From positions 186,001 to 250,000 of the forward strand of contig NZ_NSGG01000009.1 in NCBI RefSeq assembly GCF_002295065.1: a stretch of DNA of 64,000 bases, given 5' to 3'. Under the pieces are notes generated by a model. It worked only from the letters and a program-made list of their open reading frames with translations, was not told the origin of the DNA and ran no database searches. Both the position numbers and the translations under genes were made by a program. Shown in pieces: positions 1-8,192 of this stretch (positions within the stretch are counted from its first letter, which is position 1; every line of letters begins with the position of its first letter). This stretch comes from Mesorhizobium sp. WSM3859 (GTDB lineage: Bacteria; Pseudomonadota; Alphaproteobacteria; Rhizobiales; Rhizobiaceae).

Positions 1-690
1 GACAACGCCGCGCGGCGCCTGCAGGATCCGCTCAGCTTCCGCTGCGTGCCGCAGGTGTGGGGTGGCCTGCTCCATGCCTACGAGCAGGCGAAGCTGGCGA
101 CGGAGATCGAGCTTGGCCACTCCGGCGACAATCCGGTCATCCTGCCTGAGGCCGAACGGGTCGTCTCCAACGGCAATTTCGACCTGACCGCCTTCACGCT
201 GACCTGGGAAAATCTCGGCCAGGCGCTGGCGCATTGCGCGGTCGGCACCGCCAACCGCTCGATGAAGCTGATGTCGCCGACGGTCGCGGAGCTGCCGCGC
301 TTCCTGTCGGCCAGGGGCGGCAGCCGCCAGGGATACGCGGAACTGCAGAAACCGGTCGCGGCGCTCGAAGCCGAGATCCGTCACCTCGCCAATCCGATGT
401 CGCTCAGCCCGCTCGCGATCTCGGACGGCGTCGAGGACCAGTCGTCGATGGCGCCGCGCGTGGTGGCCAAGACTGCAGGGATCATCGAGCGCCTGCGCTA
501 TCTGGTGGCGATGGAGCTGATCTTCGCCGCCACCGGCGTGGAGCTGCGCGGCGTGCTGGACTCGATGGGCGAAGGCCCGCGGCACAGCTATGAAGCCGTG
601 CGGGCGCTCGTCGCCCCCCTCGACGACGACCGCGAGATGAGTGCCGACATGGCGCGGGTCGCGCGCATGGTGGCGGGACCACGCCTGTAG
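1..690 (+). CDS. HAL/PAL-family aromatic amino acid lyase, 3' part only
   Basis: The frame is open from base 1, so the gene begins outside the window and only the C-terminal 229 residues are seen. The first visible residues, LQDPLSFRCVPQVWGG, match the QD.YS.RC.PQV.G segment of histidine ammonia-lyases, and the following helical stretch (EIELGHSGDNPVILPE) matches the E.NS..DNP region. These enzymes eliminate ammonia from histidine or aromatic amino acids in the cytosol. The Ala-Ser-Gly triad that forms the MIO cofactor lies in the missing N-terminal part, so activity cannot be judged. The match to HutH is loose (for example GHSGDNP) and no other hut gene follows, so a different lyase or aminomutase is possible. 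Confidence 0.85.
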   Translation, partial: DNAARRLQDPLSFRCVPQVWGGLLHAYEQAKLATEIELGHSGDNPVILPEAERVVSNGNFDLTAFTLTWENLGQALAHCAVGTANRSMKLMSPTVAELPRFLSARGGSRQGYAELQKPVAALEAEIRHLANPMSLSPLAISDGVEDQSSMAPRVVAKTAGIIERLRYLVAMELIFAATGVELRGVLDSMGEGPRHSYEAVRALVAPLDDDREMSADMARVARMVAGPRL

Positions 691-717
691 GGTGCTCGCG
701 AGGGCCCGTTACGAGCG

Positions 718-783
718 TCAGTGGTAGTAGAAGCCGCCGTCGACGTTGAGCGCCTGGCCGGAGCTGGAGGTTTTCAGCTCCAT
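718..783 (-). pseudogene. C-terminal remnant of a short-chain dehydrogenase
   Basis: Read on the minus strand, this stretch ends in SSGQALNVDGGFYYH and a TGA stop. That is the conserved C-terminus of classical SDR oxidoreductases (TGQA.NVDGG.). Only about 20 codons survive; upstream of them the frame runs into the noncoding end beside the ABC ATPase gene and no Rossmann fold or Y..K motif is found. I infer a deletion remnant of a dehydrogenase that once stood at the end of this transport operon. A chance match is unlikely but the piece is very short. Confidence 0.6.
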
Positions 784-800
784 GGCGCGAGCAGTTCCGC

Positions 801-1877
801 CTACCCTCTAACGCGCTCGTCCTGATTTATCCTTTTGCCGCTTTGCGCATCGAACAGGTGAACCTTCGAAACCAGTACCTCCAATCCAACTTCCTGATCC
901 GGCTTGAACGGCGGCTGATCCCGAACTTCGCTCACGAGCTCGATCCCGCTTGTCCTCAATGTCAGTTCCTGAGCCTCCCCGGTCGGCTCCACGACCTGGA
1001 CGCTTGCCCGCGCATGATCGCCGCCGACGATGATGTGCTGGGGACGGATCCCGTAAATCACCTCTTGTGCGACGTGGAACTGCAACCCTTTGGGCAGAGG
1101 CAGGCGAAGGCCTGAACCGGCTTCGAACGCACCGTTGTCGACGCGACCTTCGATGAGATTCATTTCCGGCGAGCCGATAAAGCCCGCGACGAACAGATTG
1201 GCCGGCTTCTCGTAGAGTTCGGAGGGGGCGCCGATCTGCTCGATACGGCCTTTGTTCAGGACCACGATGCGGTCGGCCAGCGTCATCGCCTCGGTCTGGT
1301 CATGCGTGACATAGATGCTGGTGCGACCGAGCCGTTGGTGCAGCTTCTTGATCTCGGCACGCATCTTCACGCGCAGCTTGGCGTCGAGATTGCTGAGCGG
1401 CTCGTCGAACAGGAAGGCCGAGGGGGCGCGCACGATCGCGCGGCCCATGGCGACACGCTGGCGCTGGCCGCCGGACAGCTGACGCGGCATGCGGCCGAGC
1501 AGGTCCTGCAGACCGAGGATTTCGGCAGCCGCCTTCACCCTGGAGACGATCTCCTCCCTGGGAACCTTGGCCAGCCGAAGCGCGAAGCTCATATTGTCGG
1601 CCACGCTCATATGCGGATAGAGCGCGTAGCTCTGGAACACCATGGCTATGTCGCGCGACTTGGCCGGCATCTCGTCGACGACGCGCCCGCCGATGCGGAT
1701 TTCGCCAGTTGTATGCTCTTCGAGCCCCGCGATGATGCGCAGCAGCGTTGACTTGCCGCAGCCCGATGGGCCGACCAGGACCACGAACTCGCCGCTGGCG
1801 ATCTCGATGTTGACGTCGCGCAGGACTTCCACCGCGCCGAAGCTCTTGCCGAGCTGTTCTATCTCGATTGCGGACAC
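801..1877 (-). CDS. CUT1 sugar ABC transporter ATPase (MalK/UgpC type)
   Basis: This 358-residue protein is the cytoplasmic ATPase that powers the sugar importer encoded just upstream. It shows Walker A (GPSGCGKST, about residue 37), the Q-loop, the signature LSGGQRQRVA, Walker B ending in LFDEPLSNLDAKLR, the H-loop THDQTEAMTLADR, and a C-terminal OB/TOBE region of about 120 residues typical of MalK and UgpC. It is the last gene of a minus-strand operon and lies 26 bp after the RraA-like gene. The substrate cannot be read from the ATPase, since UgpC-type subunits can be shared between importers. Confidence 0.95.
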   Translation of the reverse strand: MSAIEIEQLGKSFGAVEVLRDVNIEIASGEFVVLVGPSGCGKSTLLRIIAGLEEHTTGEIRIGGRVVDEMPAKSRDIAMVFQSYALYPHMSVADNMSFALRLAKVPREEIVSRVKAAAEILGLQDLLGRMPRQLSGGQRQRVAMGRAIVRAPSAFLFDEPLSNLDAKLRVKMRAEIKKLHQRLGRTSIYVTHDQTEAMTLADRIVVLNKGRIEQIGAPSELYEKPANLFVAGFIGSPEMNLIEGRVDNGAFEAGSGLRLPLPKGLQFHVAQEVIYGIRPQHIIVGGDHARASVQVVEPTGEAQELTLRTSGIELVSEVRDQPPFKPDQEVGLEVLVSKVHLFDAQSGKRINQDERVRG

Positions 1878-1903
1878 CTATTCTTCTCCCGTACCGGCGC
1901 GGC

Positions 1904-2659
1904 TCATTTTCCCTGGGCCTGCCGCCATGCGCGGTATTCGGCTTCGCCCTCGGAGCTCAACGGGTAGTATTTCCTCAGGTCTCCTCCTTGCGCGAGCCGC
2001 GAGCGAGAAAACTCCTCCCACTCGATATGCGCGCCGGCGAGCTCGACCAATCTGGGGGCAAGAGCGACCGGCACGACGACCACGCCATCGTCGTCGGCGA
2101 CGATGATGTCGCCGGGGATGACCAGCACGTTCGAGCACGCGATCGGAACGTTGACGGCGAAGGGAACGATGTTGGTCTGGGCATGGAAATTCGGCGTGAC
2201 GCCCCTCACCCAGATGCCGATGTCGAGCGCCGCCGCCTGAGCGGAATCGCGAATGCAGCCGTCGATAACGACGCCAGCGCCGCCCCGCCCGGCGAAATAG
2301 GTCAGCATCATCTCGCCGAAGATGCCGCTGCCCAGATCGCCGCGGGCATCGACCACCACCATGTCGCCAGGCTGGGTGGGATAAAGCACGTGCCGATGCA
2401 GTTGCCGCTCCGGCTCCTCATACTCCGTCTCATTGTACAGATCCTCGCGCTTCGGCATGCATTGGAGCGTGAGGGCCGGTCCCGCCGCCATGCTGCCAAG
2501 CCGCAATGGACGCGGCCCACGGATCTGCGGATCGCGAATCCCCATCTTGTGATAGAGCTCGCTGGCCAGCGTCGCCGAACCGATCGCCGCCAGCGCGTCG
2601 ACCAGGTCTCGTGGCGGCCGGGAAATATCCGATATCGCCGGTATCTGGTCAGCTTGCAT
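1904..2659 (-). CDS. RraA-like protein, possible 2-oxo-acid aldolase/lyase
   Basis: A 251-residue RraA/demethylmenaquinone-methyltransferase-fold protein. The family includes the RNase E regulator RraA and metal-dependent 4-hydroxy-4-methyl-2-oxoglutarate aldolases. Visible family signatures are GRGGAGVVIDGCIRD (about residues 123-137), with the Arg-Asp pair expected at the active site, and GDIIVADDDGVVVVPV (about 182-197). It sits inside a sugar transport operon between the second permease and the ATPase, and its paralogue at 21261-21995 sits beside an enolase-superfamily dehydratase. That context argues for carbon catabolism rather than RNA metabolism; cleavage of a 2-keto-3-deoxy acid is an inference. 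Confidence 0.85.
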   Translation of the reverse strand: MQADQIPAISDISRPPRDLVDALAAIGSATLASELYHKMGIRDPQIRGPRPLRLGSMAAGPALTLQCMPKREDLYNETEYEEPERQLHRHVLYPTQPGDMVVVDARGDLGSGIFGEMMLTYFAGRGGAGVVIDGCIRDSAQAAALDIGIWVRGVTPNFHAQTNIVPFAVNVPIACSNVLVIPGDIIVADDDGVVVVPVALAPRLVELAGAHIEWEEFSRSRLAQGGDLRKYYPLSSEGEAEYRAWRQAQGK

Positions 2660-2736
2660 TCCGTTCCTCCAATCTACGCTGAGGTGCCAGCCTCATCGAT
2701 CGTCAGTCAGTTAAGTTCAACCGTCGTCGAAGCCGT

Positions 2737-3615
2737 TCAGCCGCGAACCGCACCGGTCGTAAGGCCTTTGACCAGCAACCCCTGGGCAAACCAGACGAAC
2801 ACCAAAGTCGGGATGACCATGAGCACGCCCGCGGCCGACATGGCGCCCCAGTCGATGCCGAACTGCGAGACGAAATTGGTGAGCCCGACCGGCAGCGTCT
2901 GCGCGGCCTTGCTCGAGGTCAGGGTCAAGGCGAGCAGAAGGTCGTTCCAGGTGAAGAGGAAGGTGATGACGGCGCTGGCGCCAATGCCGGGCGCAATCAG
3001 CGGCGCGACGATCTGGACCAGCGTGCGCACGGTGCCGGCGCCATCCGACTGGGCAGCCTCTTCGATCTCTTTCGGCACATCCTGGATGAAGCCCAGAAGC
3101 AGCCAGATGGCGACCGGCAGCTTGGCCGCGGTATGGCTGAGGATCAGCGCCCAGACGGTGTCGAGCAGGCCCAGGGCGGCGAACACGGCGAAGAGCGGGA
3201 TGGCCAGCGCGATGACCGGGATCATGCGCATGATCAAAAGCAGCCCGAAGATCAGCATGGCGCCCGGCATCCTGAAGCGCGACAGCGCATAGGCGCAGGG
3301 GATGGCCAGCAAGTGGACAAGGATGACCGTCGCCACCGAGACGATGACGGTGTTCCAGACATAGCCCATCGTGTCGTACTGGGCGAAGACCGCGACGTAC
3401 TGCGTCAGCGTCGCGGTCTCGGGGATGATGTGCACCGGAACCGAGAAGATGTCGGCCGAGCTGCGGATCGAGGTCAGGAACAGCCACACCAGCGGAAAGA
3501 CGGTGAGCGCGACGGTCACGACCAGCGCCAAATACTGACCGGCGATCCCCGCCGTGAACCGGCGGCGCCGGCGCTTTGGCATGGAGCGTGCGCCGACGAT
3601 GACGGCTTCGGTCAT
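2737..3615 (-). CDS. CUT1 sugar ABC transporter permease (MalG type)
   Basis: A 292-residue inner-membrane permease with about six hydrophobic segments and the EAA loop EEAAQSDGAGTVRTLVQIV, which contacts the ATPase. The arrangement PLIAPGIGASAVITFLFTWND is typical of MalG-type subunits. The start at 3615 gives an ATGA overlap with the stop of the upstream permease (3612-3615), so the two are translationally coupled. The longer open frame continues upstream but runs antiparallel to nothing conserved and was not used. Together with the MalF-type protein it forms the membrane channel of importer A. Confidence 0.93.
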   Translation of the reverse strand: MTEAVIVGARSMPKRRRRRFTAGIAGQYLALVVTVALTVFPLVWLFLTSIRSSADIFSVPVHIIPETATLTQYVAVFAQYDTMGYVWNTVIVSVATVILVHLLAIPCAYALSRFRMPGAMLIFGLLLIMRMIPVIALAIPLFAVFAALGLLDTVWALILSHTAAKLPVAIWLLLGFIQDVPKEIEEAAQSDGAGTVRTLVQIVAPLIAPGIGASAVITFLFTWNDLLLALTLTSSKAAQTLPVGLTNFVSQFGIDWGAMSAAGVLMVIPTLVFVWFAQGLLVKGLTTGAVRG

Positions 3616-4535
3616 ATCGCCCTCCGTTTCGCAATCAACCACGGCACCCCGTAAAGCAGGCCGAGCACGAACAGCGACATGCCCAGCGCGATGTATGAGA
3701 CCGCCGCCGCGTGTCCGAAATCCACCGCCTGAAACGCCAGCAGGTAGGAATAGACCGTGAGCAGGTTGGTGGCGCCGCCCGGGCCGCCCTGCGTCATCAG
3801 CCAGACGACGTCGAAGGTGCGGAACGTGTCGATGATGCGCAGCATCAGCGCGATCATGATGACCGGGCGCATCAGCGGCAGCACGATATGCCAGAAGCGC
3901 TGCCATGGCGTGGCGCCGTCCACGGTGGCCGCCTCGAGCGGCTCCTGCGGCAGGGATTGCAGGCCGGCAAGGAACAGGAGCACCATCAGCGGCGTGTTCT
4001 GCCAGACATCTGCGACGATCACCGAGACCAGCGCCCAGGTCGGATCGTTGAGCCACGGAATGTCGGGCAGGTTGAACATGCGCAGCAGCGCGTCGACCAG
4101 CCCGTACTGGGTGTTGAACAGCCAGCGGAAGTTCAGGCCGACGACGGCGGGTGCGATCATCGGCGGGACCAGGAGCAAAGTGCGCGCAAGGCGCATGCCG
4201 CGCAATTTGCCGTTGACGAGCACGGCGATCGCCATGCCGGCCACCACTTCGATCGTGATGGAAACGACGCTGAAAATGGTCTGGTTTCGCAGCGCCTGGT
4301 TGAACTGCCGGCCGAAGAGCTCGTCGGTGTAGTTCCCCGTTCCGATGAACGGCGCCGAGCCGCTCAGATCCCAGCGGAAGAAGCTCATGATGAAGGAATA
4401 TCCGAGCGGATAGATTAGGATGGCCAGCATGACGAGAAGCGCTGGGCTCGCCAGGAGGTAGCCTCTCTGCCAGGTGTAGGGCAGCGGCGAACGTCGCCGG
4501 CGCCCCGACACCTGGTGCTGCACGACAGTCGACAT
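3612..4535 (-). CDS. CUT1 sugar ABC transporter permease (MalF type)
   Basis: A 307-residue inner-membrane permease. After a short basic N-terminus (RRRRSPL) the hydrophobic segments begin with LLASPALLVMLAILIYPLGY. The EAA motif EAATVDGATPWQRFWHIVLPLMRP identifies a binding-protein-dependent permease and WLMTQGGPGGATNLLTVY is typical of the upstream subunit of CUT1 systems. The start at 4535 is 2 bp after the stop of the solute-binding protein gene, and its own stop overlaps the next start by four bases. It transports whatever the binding protein at 4538-5821 captures. Confidence 0.93.
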   Translation of the reverse strand: MSTVVQHQVSGRRRRSPLPYTWQRGYLLASPALLVMLAILIYPLGYSFIMSFFRWDLSGSAPFIGTGNYTDELFGRQFNQALRNQTIFSVVSITIEVVAGMAIAVLVNGKLRGMRLARTLLLVPPMIAPAVVGLNFRWLFNTQYGLVDALLRMFNLPDIPWLNDPTWALVSVIVADVWQNTPLMVLLFLAGLQSLPQEPLEAATVDGATPWQRFWHIVLPLMRPVIMIALMLRIIDTFRTFDVVWLMTQGGPGGATNLLTVYSYLLAFQAVDFGHAAAVSYIALGMSLFVLGLLYGVPWLIAKRRAI

Positions 4536-4537
4536 TC

Positions 4538-5821
4538 TCAGTCGTAAGCTCCGGCCCGACGCATGATCTCTTCCGCTTCCGTCGCCGCCTGGTTGAGGGA
4601 GTCGGCGGGCGAAGCCTGGTCGGACAGGGCTTGCTCGATGGCCGAGAACATCAAGGTACAGACCTTCGAAAATCCGGCGAGCTTGGGCCATTCCTTGCCG
4701 TTCGCGATCGTCGTCTCGAGCTGCTGCAGCCATGTGGCCTGCGGGCCCTTGGCCGCGGCGATCACTTCCTTGGCCAGGCTCTGGCTGCTCGGGAAATTGG
4801 TGAACTGGTCGAACTGCAGCCGCTGAGCGTCGGTACTGACCGTGTATTTGATGAACTCGACGGCGGGTTCCTTGCGTGCGGACTGGCCGTTCAGCGCCAT
4901 GGCATGCGAGATGGCGCATGAGATCGCCGCTTTGTCTCGCACATAGGGCGCCGTCGACCATTTGCCGACGACGCGCGAGGTTTCCGGATTGGACAGGGTG
5001 GCGAAGGCGCCCGGCCAGTCAAAAGTGGCATAGACCGTGCCGGACGAGAATTCGGTCGAGTTCTCGTTCCATTGATAACCAACGGCGTCGGGCGGCACGA
5101 TTTGGTGCTTCTGGATCAGGTCGCGATAGAAGGTGAGCGCCTTGATGCCGGCTTCGGAATTGAAGGCCGGCTTGTTGGCCTGGTCGACCCAGTCGCCGCC
5201 TGCCTGCCAGAGCAGGTCGCTGAAGGTGCGCTGGGCGGGGTCGCCCTGCCCCGGCACGACAAGGCCATAGTGGCCATTGCCTGTGAGTTTCAGGCCGACA
5301 TCGATCAGTTCTTCCCAGGTTTCGGCCGGCTTCAGGCCTTTTTCCTGGTAGATATCGCTGCGGTAATACTGAACGCGCGCATCCATGTTGCGCGGAATCG
5401 CCGCCAGATTTCCGGTCTTGGGATCGCGCAGGTATTTGACCGCGACGGGATAGAAGTCCGCCAATTCGGAGTCGCTGAAATAGCTGTTCAGCGGCGCGAA
5501 ATGGTTGAAGTAGGAATCGATCTGCGCCGTGTGGGTGCTGTAGACGTCGTACTGGCTCGATCGCGCCGCGCTCAACGTGACCACCTTCGCCGTCAAGGGC
5601 GTGAATTCCAGGAGGTCGTAGCGAACCTTGATGCCGGTCTTGGCGGTGAAGTCCTGAACGATCTTCTCCCAGTATTTGGGATAGAGCGGACCGCCCGTGA
5701 TCAGCAATGCGGTGATCTCTTTGGCGTCTGCCCTGGCAACCCACGGCGCGGCAAGCGAGCCGGCTGTCACTGCCGCGCTCGCGGCAAGGAATTTACGTCT
5801 CGATAAGGTTCCGGACATCAC
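4538..5821 (-). CDS. Extracellular solute-binding protein, family 1, Tat-exported
   Basis: A 427-residue periplasmic sugar-binding protein, first gene of transport operon A. The N-terminus has a twin-arginine signal, LSRRKFLAASAAVTAG, followed by a cleavage region near AARADA-like residues (WVARADAKE), so export is probably by Tat as a folded protein. The mature part has the family-1 pattern (YWEKIVQDFTAKTGIKV early; FEPAVEFIKY-like segment late). Divergent transcription from the FadR-type regulator at 6157 and two motif copies in the gap suggest it is the regulated entry point of the module. The ligand is unknown; an oligosaccharide or sugar acid is inferred from the neighbours. Confidence 0.92.
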   Translation of the reverse strand: MMSGTLSRRKFLAASAAVTAGSLAAPWVARADAKEITALLITGGPLYPKYWEKIVQDFTAKTGIKVRYDLLEFTPLTAKVVTLSAARSSQYDVYSTHTAQIDSYFNHFAPLNSYFSDSELADFYPVAVKYLRDPKTGNLAAIPRNMDARVQYYRSDIYQEKGLKPAETWEELIDVGLKLTGNGHYGLVVPGQGDPAQRTFSDLLWQAGGDWVDQANKPAFNSEAGIKALTFYRDLIQKHQIVPPDAVGYQWNENSTEFSSGTVYATFDWPGAFATLSNPETSRVVGKWSTAPYVRDKAAISCAISHAMALNGQSARKEPAVEFIKYTVSTDAQRLQFDQFTNFPSSQSLAKEVIAAAKGPQATWLQQLETTIANGKEWPKLAGFSKVCTLMFSAIEQALSDQASPADSLNQAATEAEEIMRRAGAYD

Positions 5822-6096
5822 AATCTCCTCCTGGTTTGACTGGTCGGTCCATCCAGGGACGGCCGACGACTTTCAGCCTCGGCAGCCAGCGGCGTGCTCC
5901 TCCCGCCGCGAGACTGCCTGGATTGGTTCCCGGACGCTTGCGAGCCTCCGGGCGATCGGGCACTTGCGCTCCAACACGCCTCGCTCGGTTGCGAAGGCGT
6001 ATCGATCGTGATCTCGGACGGCGGCAACGGGGCACGGCGGCTGGACACCGCTCGATCCTCCCTTCCCGCAGGCCGTGTTATAGGCTAGTGAGCGTT

Positions 6097-6109
6097 TTTA
6101 TGAGATAAG
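6097..6109 (+). promoter_or_regulatory. Operator-like motif, copy 1 (module A)
   Basis: TTTATGAGATAAG matches the better copies CTTATCAGACAAG (6141) and CTTATTAGACAAG (8136) at 10 of 13 positions. It is an imperfect palindrome of CTTAT-type half-sites, as FadR/GntR dimers bind, and lies in the divergent promoter region of the importer operon and the GntR gene. Confidence 0.5.
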
Positions 6110-6140
6110 TTGACTGCATATCTAGCTATCAGCCTATAAG

Positions 6141-6153
6141 CTTATCAGACAAG
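6141..6153 (+). promoter_or_regulatory. Operator-like motif, copy 2, at the regulator start
   Basis: CTTATCAGACAAG lies 3 bp before the ATG at 6157 and covers the likely ribosome-binding region of the FadR-type regulator gene. Binding here would suit autorepression. The neighbouring ATAAGCTTAT (6136-6145) is itself a perfect 10-bp palindrome overlapping the motif. Confidence 0.6.
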
Positions 6154-6156
6154 TGG

Positions 6157-6861
6157 ATGTTAGTGATGGATACGGTTGAGGTCAAGCTTCAAACTTTGCC
6201 CAAGCAGGTGGCTGGTGTGCTGGCGCGTCGCATCGCCGGCAGCGGTGTCGCGGGCGCCCAGGGGCCGTCGGAACAGCAGATCCTCCAGGAATTCGGGGTC
6301 TCGCGCGCTGTCGCGCGAGAGGCGCTGAAGATCCTGGCGTCGCTGGATATGATCGAGATCGCTCAAGGGCGGCGCGTGGTGCTGCGCCCGGCCGAAGAGT
6401 GGGACTATCTCAGCCCATTGCTCATCGACTGGCTGCCGCATGAACAGATGCGCGAGATCCTGGCCGAAGCGCATGCGACGCGGATCATCATCGAACCGGC
6501 CATCGCCGCCATCGCGGCCAAGCACATGACCAAGGAAAAGCTCGAGCGTCTTGGCACTTTGCTGGCGGCGATGTCGGCCAGCGAGGACAATCCGGACGCC
6601 TATCTGAAGCTCGACCTCGATTTCCACATGGAGATTTGCCGGGCGGCGCAGAACAGGATCCTCGACCGCTTCATGTATTCGTCCCGGTGGTGGCAGATGG
6701 CGAGCAGGCGCATCAGCAACCAGATGCCTCATGCGCTGCCCTCCGCAACCGAAATGCACCGGGCGATCTACGAGGCGCTCGTGGCGCGCGACGAAAAGCG
6801 GGCCGAGGAAGCGATGCGCCGGCATCTCAAGAAAACCACCGCGGTCGGCCTGCCTCGGTGA
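6157..6861 (+). CDS. FadR-subfamily GntR transcriptional regulator (module A)
   Basis: A 234-residue regulator. The winged helix lies at about residues 10-75 (PSEQQILQEFGVSRAVAREALKILASLDMIEI..GRRVVLRP), with the conserved R..VREAL-type recognition helix. The C-terminal all-helical FCD domain contains the acidic/histidine pattern of the ligand or metal pocket (D.DFHMEICRAAQN; later EMHRAIYEAL). Its placement between the divergent importer and the reductase/dehydratase genes, with four similar 13-bp motifs around it, makes it the likely local repressor responding to a sugar acid. The ATG at 6166 with GTGGA eight bases upstream is an equally plausible start. Confidence 0.93.
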   Translation: MLVMDTVEVKLQTLPKQVAGVLARRIAGSGVAGAQGPSEQQILQEFGVSRAVAREALKILASLDMIEIAQGRRVVLRPAEEWDYLSPLLIDWLPHEQMREILAEAHATRIIIEPAIAAIAAKHMTKEKLERLGTLLAAMSASEDNPDAYLKLDLDFHMEICRAAQNRILDRFMYSSRWWQMASRRISNQMPHALPSATEMHRAIYEALVARDEKRAEEAMRRHLKKTTAVGLPR

Positions 6862-6925
6862 AGGAGCGGCGCAGCCAGCATTCGCGCTGGCCGCGCCGCA
6901 GCGTGCCGGGAGGACACGGCTTGAG

Positions 6926-7912
6926 CTAGGCTCTTTTCGCTTGTTGTTCCTGGCGCTGGCGCGCGCGGAAACCGAACATGTCGCCCTTGTCCTTGATTTC
7001 CGCCCAGATCGGCGCGGTGATCCTGTCGATGGCGGCGATGTCCGCGTCCGAAATCATCCAGCCGGCGCTTTCGACGTTTTCCTCCAGCTCCTTGACGGTG
7101 CGGGCGCCGACCAGCGGCGAGCTGACGCCCGGCCTGCTGGTGAGCCACTGTATCGCAAGCTGCGGTACCGTCTTGCCGTAGCGCGCCGCGATCGGCTTGA
7201 GGCGGTCGACGGCGTTCACCGCCCGCTCATAGGTGCCCGGCTGGAACAGCACCGTCGTGCGACGCTCATCGCCCTCGACGAATTTGGTGTCCAATGACAG
7301 CGTGCCGGTGAGCAGTCCTTGAGCCAGGCCGCTGTAAGGCATGACGCCGATATTGTGCTTGCGGCAGTAGGGCAGCGTCTCGGCCTCAACCTCGCGCCAC
7401 AGCATGTTGTAGGGCGGCTGCAGCACGTCGATGACGCCATGCCGGCGGGCGCTGTCCATGTCGGCGATGCTGAAATTCGAGACGCCAACCGCCTTGATGC
7501 GCCCTGACGCGCGCAGCCGCTCCATCATCTCCATGGTCGGGCCGATCGGAAAATCAGAGTTCGGCCAGTGGATGAAATAGACGTCGACGTGGTCGGTCTG
7601 CATGCGCTTCAGCGAACCGTCGAGCGCCGCCTCTATCGCGGCTGGTTCGAGATGATTGGGCGCGACCTTGGTCGCGATCACGGCCTTGTCGCGGCGGCCG
7701 GCCAGCGCCTGACCGACGACCTCCTCGGCATGGCCGTGTCCATAGGCCTCGGCGGTGTCGATCAGCGTGATGCCGAGCTCGAGCGCGCGTCTGATCACCC
7801 GGATCGACTCCTCGTCGTCGGCCGCGCCCCAAAACGCGCCCGACATGCCCCAAGTCCCGAGGCCGATTTCCGATACCTTGACCGGCGACGATCCGAGCTG
7901 TCGCTGTTGCAT
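6926..7912 (-). CDS. Aldo/keto reductase
   Basis: A 328-residue cytosolic NAD(P)H-dependent oxidoreductase of the AKR superfamily. The catalytic tetrad is intact: Asp52 and Tyr57 in DTAEAYGHG, Lys82 in ATKVAPN and His115 in FIHWPN. The C-terminal phosphate-binding part (SPLVGARTVKELEENV) is also present. The start at 7912 was chosen because GGAGGAACAGG stands directly upstream; the longer open frame begins 54 bp earlier without such a site. It faces the regulator gene tail to tail and its promoter region carries a 13-bp operator-like motif, so it is probably part of the same regulon, acting on a sugar or sugar-acid intermediate. Confidence 0.93.
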   Translation of the reverse strand: MQQRQLGSSPVKVSEIGLGTWGMSGAFWGAADDEESIRVIRRALELGITLIDTAEAYGHGHAEEVVGQALAGRRDKAVIATKVAPNHLEPAAIEAALDGSLKRMQTDHVDVYFIHWPNSDFPIGPTMEMMERLRASGRIKAVGVSNFSIADMDSARRHGVIDVLQPPYNMLWREVEAETLPYCRKHNIGVMPYSGLAQGLLTGTLSLDTKFVEGDERRTTVLFQPGTYERAVNAVDRLKPIAARYGKTVPQLAIQWLTSRPGVSSPLVGARTVKELEENVESAGWMISDADIAAIDRITAPIWAEIKDKGDMFGFRARQRQEQQAKRA

Positions 7913-7982
7913 CCTGTTCCTCCCGATTGGCGGCACGCATGAGCCATAGGTCAGGCGTTCAGCCAATTTATACGCTTATATA

Positions 7983-7995
7983 CTCGTCTAACAAG
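7983..7995 (+). promoter_or_regulatory. Operator-like motif, copy 3 (reductase promoter)
   Basis: CTCGTCTAACAAG agrees with the 6141 and 8136 copies at the outer half-sites (CT..T and ACAAG) and lies about 70 bp before the reductase start. It is the weakest of the four copies, about 9 of 13 positions. An AT-rich ATACGCTTATATA lies beside it. Confidence 0.4.
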
Positions 7996-8135
7996 TGTGT
8001 AATTTGGGATTAGGGAGGGCTTGATCGATAACTCCAGATTTCTCAAATAATTCAACAGGCGGTGACACCTTGTATGCCCGCCGCAACGCAAAATTGCTCG
8101 AAAGGGGTTTACGTCTCATTGATCAATCTTGTATG

Positions 8136-8148
8136 CTTATTAGACAAG
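8136..8148 (+). promoter_or_regulatory. Operator-like motif, copy 4 (dehydratase promoter)
   Basis: CTTATTAGACAAG differs from the copy at 6141 by one base. It lies 45 bp before the dehydratase start. The flanks add a second, wider inverted repeat, CTTGT (8128-8132) with ACAAG (8144-8148). Confidence 0.6.
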
Positions 8149-8192
8149 TTGTGCGGTTGTAAGTGTCGCGCCATCAGGGGGAGAAGGATCCG

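Larger units (their letters stand above)
5822..6156. other. Divergent intergenic region of module A
   Basis: The 335 bp between the binding-protein gene and the regulator gene contain no supported gene. The regulator-proximal third (6080-6156) is AT-rich, unlike the rest, and holds two copies of the 13-bp operator-like motif described separately. Promoters for both directions are expected here, but I see no hexamer pair good enough to name. Confidence 0.6.

Noticed and set aside
2737..4056. Long version of the importer A second permease
   Set aside because: The ATGA overlap at 3612-3615 and the typical permease N-terminus fix the start at 3615; the upstream part is out-of-frame translation of the MalF-type gene.
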